This document shows positions 21,360 through 25,673 of a stretch of DNA of 25,673 nt, piece by piece. This DNA is from GCA-2699445 sp032127075 (GTDB lineage: Bacteria; Actinomycetota; Actinomycetes; S36-B12; GCA-2699445). The notes under the pieces are model-generated. The model had not been told where the DNA came from and ran no database searches. It saw only the letters and a program-made list of their open reading frames with translations. Both the position numbers and the translations under genes were made by a program. Position 1 is the stretch's first letter, and each line of letters begins with the position of its first letter. Location of the stretch: contig JAQAZZ010000222.1 of the NCBI GenBank assembly GCA_032127075.1, forward strand, positions 1 through 25,673, in the 5' to 3' direction.

Positions 21360-21865
21360 ACCTTCCCAAGACCATGTCGGCCCGCAGACTGCGGATCGTC
21401 GAGCTCCTCGAGCGGCACCGGGTTCACTCCCAGGCCCAACTCATCGCGCTGCTGGAAGCCGACGGCATCGAGGTCACCCAGGCCACGGTCAGCCGCGACC
21501 TCGACGAACTGCAGGCCAACAAGGTGCTCGACGCCCAGGGGGACATGGTGTACGCGGTGCCCGGCGAGGGCGGGGATCTCACTGCCCGCCCGCCCGACCG
21601 GGAAGTGACCGGCGGCGCCCGGCTGGCGCGCATCGGTGCGGAGATCCTCATCAGCGCCGACTCGTCGGGGAACCTGGTGGTGCTGCGCACCCCGCCGGGG
21701 GCCGCTCAGTACCTCGCCAGCGTGATAGACCACACTGTGCTGCCCGAGGTCATCGGCACCGTCGCCGGCGACGACACGGTGCTGCTGGTCACTCGTGAAC
21801 CCGACGGCGGGGTCGCGGTGGCGGCGCGCATCTTGGACCTCATCAATCAGCGGGTGCGACCATGA
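21356..21865 (+). CDS. argR: Arginine repressor
   Basis: This 169-residue protein has the N-terminal winged helix (about 8-75) with VTQATVSRDLDEL (40-52) as the recognition helix. The C-terminal hexamer and arginine-binding domain includes LVVLRTPPGAAQYLASVID and GTVAGDDTVLLV, where the GDD Asp pair binds arginine. It would repress the operon from the argC promoter when arginine is plentiful, and since it is in the operon it controls itself. The ATG at 21356 overlaps the argD stop. MSARRLRIVELL starts the fold, so the first six residues are a short extension. There are 49 bases to argG. Confidence 0.95.
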   Translation: MNLPKTMSARRLRIVELLERHRVHSQAQLIALLEADGIEVTQATVSRDLDELQANKVLDAQGDMVYAVPGEGGDLTARPPDREVTGGARLARIGAEILISADSSGNLVVLRTPPGAAQYLASVIDHTVLPEVIGTVAGDDTVLLVTREPDGGVAVAARILDLINQRVRP

Positions 21866-21914
21866 CATGTGGGGCATCCGGTCGGACGACCACCACCGGA
21901 ATGGAAGAGGAATC

Positions 21915-23123
21915 ATGAACGATCGCGTAGTGCTGGCGTACTCCGGCGGCCTGGACACCAGCGTCGCCATCGGCTGGATCGCCGAGCAGACGGGGGCCGA
22001 GGTCATCGCCGTGGCCGCCGACGTCGGCCAGGGCGGCGAGGACATGGAAGTCATCCGCGAGCGCGCCATGGCATGCGGCGCGGTTGAGGCCGAGGTCGCT
22101 GATGCCAAGGACGAGTTCGCGGACGAGTACTGCCTGCCCGCCCTGAAGGCCAACGGTATGTACATGGACAGCTATCCACTGGTGTCGGCGCTGTCGCGCC
22201 CGCTCATCGTCAAGCACCTGGTGGCCGCCGCCCGCAAGCACGGAGCTTCGACCCTGGCTCACGGCTGCACCGGAAAGGGCAACGACCAGGTCCGCTTCGA
22301 GGTGGGCATCACCAACCTCGCACCCGACATGACCTGCATCGCGCCCGTCCGCGACTATGCCATGACCCGGGACAAGGCCATCGAGTTCGCCGAGACCCGC
22401 GACCTGCCGATCGACGTCACCAAGAAGTCGCCGTACTCCATCGACCAGAACGTGTGGGGCCGTGCGGTGGAGACCGGGTTCCTGGAGGACATCTGGAACG
22501 GACCGATCGAGGACGTCTACGAGTACACCTCCGACCCTGCGACGCAGCGGGACCCCGACGAGGTGGTCATTGCCTTCGAACAGGGTGTCCCGGTCGCGAT
22601 CGACGGTCGCAGCGTGACCATGCTGCAGGCCATCGAGGAGCTCAACCGCCGCGCCGGCGCCCAGGGGGTGGGCCGACTCGACATCGTCGAGGACCGCCTC
22701 GTGGGGATCAAGAGTCGCGAGGTCTACGAGGCACCGGGCGCCATGACCCTCCTCACCGCCCGCGAAGAACTGCAGAACGTGACCATGGAACGTGAACTGG
22801 CCCGATTCTTCCGCGGCGTTTCGCAGCGCTGGAGCGAGCTGGTCTACGACGGGTTGTGGTTCTCCCCGCTGAAGCGGGCCCTCGAGGGCTTCATCGACGA
22901 GGCGAACCAATCGGTGTCCGGCGAAGTGCGGCTGGTGCTGTCGGGCGGGCGGGCCACCCCCACCGGCCGGCGGAGCAGCGAGTCGCTGTACGACTTCGGC
23001 CTCGCCACCTACGACACCGGCGACACCTTCGACCAGTCGAAGGCCAAGGGATTCATCGACTTGTGGGGGCTGCCCAGCACGCTTGCCTCGGCCCGGGACC
23101 AGCGGGTCGGCCGCGATGTCTGA
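21915..23123 (+). CDS. argG: Argininosuccinate synthase
   Basis: This 402-residue enzyme joins citrulline and aspartate using ATP. The P-loop is AYSGGLDTS (8-16); AHGCTGKGNDQVRFE and KKSPYSIDQNVWGRA are further conserved nucleotide and citrulline regions. It is of the usual length. The start ATG has GGAAGAGG upstream (21903-21910), which outranks the longer in-frame starts from 21795 inside argR. No separate ARG box is visible in the 49-base gap after argR, so it probably reads from the argC promoter. Its stop overlaps argH by eight bases. Confidence 0.97.
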   Translation: MNDRVVLAYSGGLDTSVAIGWIAEQTGAEVIAVAADVGQGGEDMEVIRERAMACGAVEAEVADAKDEFADEYCLPALKANGMYMDSYPLVSALSRPLIVKHLVAAARKHGASTLAHGCTGKGNDQVRFEVGITNLAPDMTCIAPVRDYAMTRDKAIEFAETRDLPIDVTKKSPYSIDQNVWGRAVETGFLEDIWNGPIEDVYEYTSDPATQRDPDEVVIAFEQGVPVAIDGRSVTMLQAIEELNRRAGAQGVGRLDIVEDRLVGIKSREVYEAPGAMTLLTAREELQNVTMERELARFFRGVSQRWSELVYDGLWFSPLKRALEGFIDEANQSVSGEVRLVLSGGRATPTGRRSSESLYDFGLATYDTGDTFDQSKAKGFIDLWGLPSTLASARDQRVGRDV

Positions 23124-24531
23124 CTCGGACGGCGCTGAATCGCTACGGCTGTGGGGGGGGCGTTTCGGCGGCGGCCCCGACGACGCCATGGCGGCGCTGA
23201 GCCTGTCCACCCACTTCGACTGGGTACTGGCTCCCTACGACATCACGCAGAGCAAGGCCCACGCCCGGGTGTTGCACCGGGCGGGACTGCTGTCGGATCC
23301 CGAGCTCGCCGGCATGCTGGCCGGTCTCGACGGGCTGCTCGACGATGTGCTGGGCGGCCGGTTCGCGCCGCAGCCGAACGACGAGGACGTCCACACCGCG
23401 TTGGAACGCGGCCTGCTGGAGCGGCTGGGCCCCGAACTCGGCGGCAAACTGCGCGCCGGCCGATCCCGGAACGACCAGGTCGCCACGGACTTCCGGCTCT
23501 ATCTGCGCGACCAGGCCGCCGGCATCCGCCGGTTGACCCTCGACCTCACCGCGGCAATCGTCGAGCAGGCCGAGAAGCATGTCGACGTCCCCGCGCCCGG
23601 CTACACCCACCTGCAGCGCGCTCAGCCGGTCTCGTTCGGCCATGAACTGGCCAAGCACGCCCACGCGCTGCTGCGCGACGTGGAGCGGCTGGAGGACTGG
23701 GACCGCCGAGCGGCCCGTTCCCCCATGGGCGCCGGTGCGCTCGCGGGTTCCTCCCTCGGCCTGGACCCGCACACCGTCGCATCGGAACTGGGGTTCGACT
23801 CCGTCCTCGGCAACTCCATCGACGCGGTCAGCGACCGCGACTTCGTCGCAGAGTTCCTGTTCGCCACCGCCATGCTGGGTGTGCATGTCTCGCGGATCGG
23901 CGAGGAGATCTGCCTGTGGTCGTCGTCGGAGTTCTCCTGGGCGACGCTCGACGACCGGTTCTCCACGGGGTCCAGCATCATGCCGCAGAAGAAGAATCCG
24001 GATGCCGCCGAACTCGCCCGGGGCAAGGCGGGGCGGCTGATCGGCAACCTTGCCGGGCTGTTGGCCGCACTCAAGGGTTTGCCGTTCGCCTACAACCGGG
24101 ACCTCCAGGAGGACAAAGAGCCCGTCTTCGACACCGTCGCGCAACTGGGGCTGGTCCTGCCCGCGATGACCGGCACCGTGGCGACGCTGCAGTTCGACAC
24201 CGTGCGCATGTCGTCGTCGGCCGCCGGCGGTTTCGCGCTCGCCACCGATGTCGCTGAGTGGCTGGTGCGGCGGGGCATGCCGTTCCGCGATGCACACGAG
24301 GCCGCGGGCGGGTGTGTGCGCATCGCCGAGGCGCGCGGCGCCGAGCTCGATGAGCTGACCGACGAGGAGTTGCAGTCGGTGTCGCCGGTGCTGACGCCCG
24401 ACGTGCGCGATGTCCTGAACGTGGCTGGCTCCATCGCCTCGCGATCCGCCACGGGCGGTACCGCCCCGGTTCGTGTCCGCGAGCAGCTCGATGAGCTCCA
24501 GCAGCAGATCGCCCACCACCGCGCGAAGTGA
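23116..24531 (+). CDS. argH: Argininosuccinate lyase
   Basis: This 471-residue enzyme splits argininosuccinate to arginine and fumarate, the last step. It begins LRLWGGRFGG, has THLQRAQPVSFGH (164-176) with His165, and the signature GSSIMPQKKNPD (285-296) with Ser287 as the catalytic base in the superfamily. Active-site residues RSRNDQVATD (116-125) are also present. The ATG 23116 lies inside the end of argG (eight-base overlap), which is consistent with coupled translation. It is the last arg gene here. There is no clear terminator stem just after the stop. Confidence 0.97.
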   Translation: MSDSDGAESLRLWGGRFGGGPDDAMAALSLSTHFDWVLAPYDITQSKAHARVLHRAGLLSDPELAGMLAGLDGLLDDVLGGRFAPQPNDEDVHTALERGLLERLGPELGGKLRAGRSRNDQVATDFRLYLRDQAAGIRRLTLDLTAAIVEQAEKHVDVPAPGYTHLQRAQPVSFGHELAKHAHALLRDVERLEDWDRRAARSPMGAGALAGSSLGLDPHTVASELGFDSVLGNSIDAVSDRDFVAEFLFATAMLGVHVSRIGEEICLWSSSEFSWATLDDRFSTGSSIMPQKKNPDAAELARGKAGRLIGNLAGLLAALKGLPFAYNRDLQEDKEPVFDTVAQLGLVLPAMTGTVATLQFDTVRMSSSAAGGFALATDVAEWLVRRGMPFRDAHEAAGGCVRIAEARGAELDELTDEELQSVSPVLTPDVRDVLNVAGSIASRSATGGTAPVRVREQLDELQQQIAHHRAK

Positions 24532-24602
24532 CCGCCTCGACGGGCCGTCGCATCGGGGAAGTCCGAGTGCCAGACTGGTTGTAGGACGATCAGGGAGGTC
24601 CC

Positions 24603-24875
24603 ATGAGCACCGGTGACGAGCAGTTGCGGAAAGAGACCCGCAAGCGGGTGAAGGACAAGCAGGGTGTCAAACAACTCACCGGCATCTTCCTCATCGTCTG
24701 GGCGATCCTCATCGGCGTGTGGTGGCTGTCCGGCGGCGGCTACTTCTGGCCGGCTTGGGCGATCCTGGGCATGGGCATCGGTCTGGCCTTCGCATGGTGG
24801 GCAGCATTCGGGCCCCCCGGAGCCGTCAGCGACGAGCAGGTAGAGGCCGAAGTGCGCAAGATGAAGGGCCTCTGA
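24603..24875 (+). CDS. Small two-helix (2TM-domain type) membrane protein
   Basis: This 90-residue protein has a polar, charged N-terminus (KETRKRVKDKQGVK), then two hydrophobic helices (about 25-43, GIFLIVWAILIGVWWLS, and about 48-70, FWPAWAILGMGIGLAFAWW) joined by a short Gly-rich turn, and a hydrophilic tail. This is the layout of the bacterial '2TM domain' family, whose role is unknown and which often accompanies histidine kinases. GGGAGG lies five bases before the ATG, so the start is sound. The gap to argH is 71 bases. It probably has its own promoter, but I cannot place one with confidence. Confidence 0.85.
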   Translation: MSTGDEQLRKETRKRVKDKQGVKQLTGIFLIVWAILIGVWWLSGGGYFWPAWAILGMGIGLAFAWWAAFGPPGAVSDEQVEAEVRKMKGL

Positions 24876-24907
24876 CCCGGCCCCCCGCGGCGTGGCAGGA
24901 TGACGCC

Positions 24908-25570
24908 ATGGCCCCACGACCGCTGCCCAGGGCGTTGCCTGACGCCGGGCGCCAGTTCGTGCGGTTCGGCTCGCCGCGCACGCTTCTGGCGTGTTTTGTG
25001 GTGGCGGCTGCCGTGCGGATCTACATCGGCGGGTGGTCTTGGGCCGATGTGATCCCGTTCGCCATCGTGGTCGCGGCTCAGCCGTTCCTCGAGTGGTTCC
25101 TGCATGTTTTTGTGCTGCACGCCAGGCCGAAGGAGATCCGAGGCCACACCTTCGACACGGTCGTGGCCCGCGACCACCGGCTGCACCACAACGATCCACG
25201 GGACCTGTACCTGGTCTTCATCCCCCGGCGCTGGTGCTGGTACCTGGTGTTCTCGGTGCTGGTGATCGGGTTGATCTTCCCCACGTGGCCGCTGCGCGCG
25301 TCGTGGTACGTGGCCGCGTTCGGCATGGCAGTGGTGTACGAGTGGAGCCACTTCCTGATCCACACCGACTACAAGCCCCGGTCGCGACCCTACCGGCACC
25401 TGTACTCCAACCACCGGCTGCACCACTACCGCAATGAGAACTTCTGGTTCGGGATCACTTCCACAGTGGGCGATCGGGTGTTGCGGACCGCCCCGCCGAA
25501 GGACCATGTGCCCGTGTCCCCGACGGCCAGGGACCTGCTGGGCACGGGCGCGGGCCGCCCGGCCCGATGA
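24908..25570 (+). CDS. Fatty acid hydroxylase / sterol desaturase superfamily membrane enzyme
   Basis: This 220-residue protein has membrane helices near 26-45, 48-68, 110-127 and 132-152 and the diiron His clusters of the superfamily: HVFVLH (66-71), HRLHH (90-94), HFLIH (148-152), and HRLHHYRNENFWFG (169-182) with His164. Such enzymes use a diiron centre to hydroxylate or desaturate lipids in the membrane with oxygen; the substrate here, perhaps a fatty acid or carotenoid, is not known. AGGA before the ATG could be a weak ribosome binding site, or CAGGAT six bases upstream a -10 hexamer. It lies 32 bases after the small membrane protein, so one transcript is possible. Confidence 0.9.
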   Translation: MAPRPLPRALPDAGRQFVRFGSPRTLLACFVVAAAVRIYIGGWSWADVIPFAIVVAAQPFLEWFLHVFVLHARPKEIRGHTFDTVVARDHRLHHNDPRDLYLVFIPRRWCWYLVFSVLVIGLIFPTWPLRASWYVAAFGMAVVYEWSHFLIHTDYKPRSRPYRHLYSNHRLHHYRNENFWFGITSTVGDRVLRTAPPKDHVPVSPTARDLLGTGAGRPAR

Positions 25571-25595
25571 ACGGTGCCGGCAACCCAGGAGCGAC

Positions 25596-25673
25596 ATGAC
25601 TGCTGAACTTCTTGACGACCTGCAATGGCGCGGCCTGGTCGCCGACGCCACCGACATCGACCGGCTGCGGGAC
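25596..25673 (+). CDS. tyrS: Tyrosyl-tRNA synthetase, N-terminal start (runs off the window)
   Basis: The frame opens MTAELLDDLQWRGLVADATD, then IDRLRD to the window edge. The LxDLxWRGLVxxxTD form is the well-known N-terminus of bacterial TyrRS, which charges tRNA-Tyr with tyrosine. AGGAG precedes the ATG by four bases (25587-25591). tyrS downstream of argGH is a common actinobacterial order, which supports the call. Only 26 codons are visible, so the active-site motifs cannot be checked. Confidence 0.85.
   Translation, partial: MTAELLDDLQWRGLVADATDIDRLRD

Noticed and set aside
21866..21914. Second ARG box before argG
   Set aside because: The short gap after argR lacks the AT-rich palindrome seen at argC.

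Overview
The window is a GC-rich stretch of an actinobacterial chromosome. The evidence is the strong G/C bias at third codon positions, GTG starts, genes that may be leaderless with an actinobacterial -10 hexamer just before the start codon, and a compact arginine operon followed by tyrS, an order common in Actinomycetota. I cannot place it below class level. I found no rRNA, tRNA, CRISPR array, prophage or intact mobile element.

Left part (1-7584): a loose set of single genes with long, gene-poor gaps. It holds the tail of an alpha/beta hydrolase, a radical SAM protein with three CxxC pairs at its C-terminus, a dimeric alpha-beta-barrel protein, a 61-residue protein, two more alpha/beta hydrolases (one a close paralogue of the left-edge fragment), a LURP-one-like protein, a small four-helix membrane protein and a SAM-dependent methyltransferase. 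Two gene relics show decay: the end of an NlpC/P60 peptidoglycan hydrolase (7417-7584) and, further right, an IS110-type transposase N-terminus (11430-11636).

Middle (7598-16792): a NarL/LuxR-type two-component pair (sensor kinase then response regulator, overlapping, minus strand) faces a multi-pass membrane protein. Between them lie an inverted repeat and a possible small leaderless ORF that overlaps the membrane protein by ATGA. Next come an ABC exporter pair of the MacB/FtsX kind, then a convergent acyl-CoA ligase whose last codons overlap the permease gene by 63 bases.

Right part (17040-25673): argC-argJ-argB-argD-argR-argG-argH on the plus strand. Most neighbours overlap by 4-8 bases or lie 8-49 bases apart, so this looks like one transcription unit. 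An AT-rich, palindromic ArgR-box-like sequence sits on the argC promoter. Together the genes convert glutamate or acetylornithine to arginine, except for the ornithine carbamoyltransferase step: argF, usually found between argD and argR in actinobacteria, is absent. ArgB keeps the N-terminal helix of arginine-sensitive kinases, and ArgR provides transcriptional feedback. A small two-helix protein, a fatty-acid-hydroxylase-like membrane enzyme and the start of tyrS follow.

I did not find a convincing new multi-gene system. The most interesting leads are the sensor/membrane-protein divergon with its inverted repeat, the radical SAM protein's cysteine-rich tail, the missing argF and the two decayed genes.
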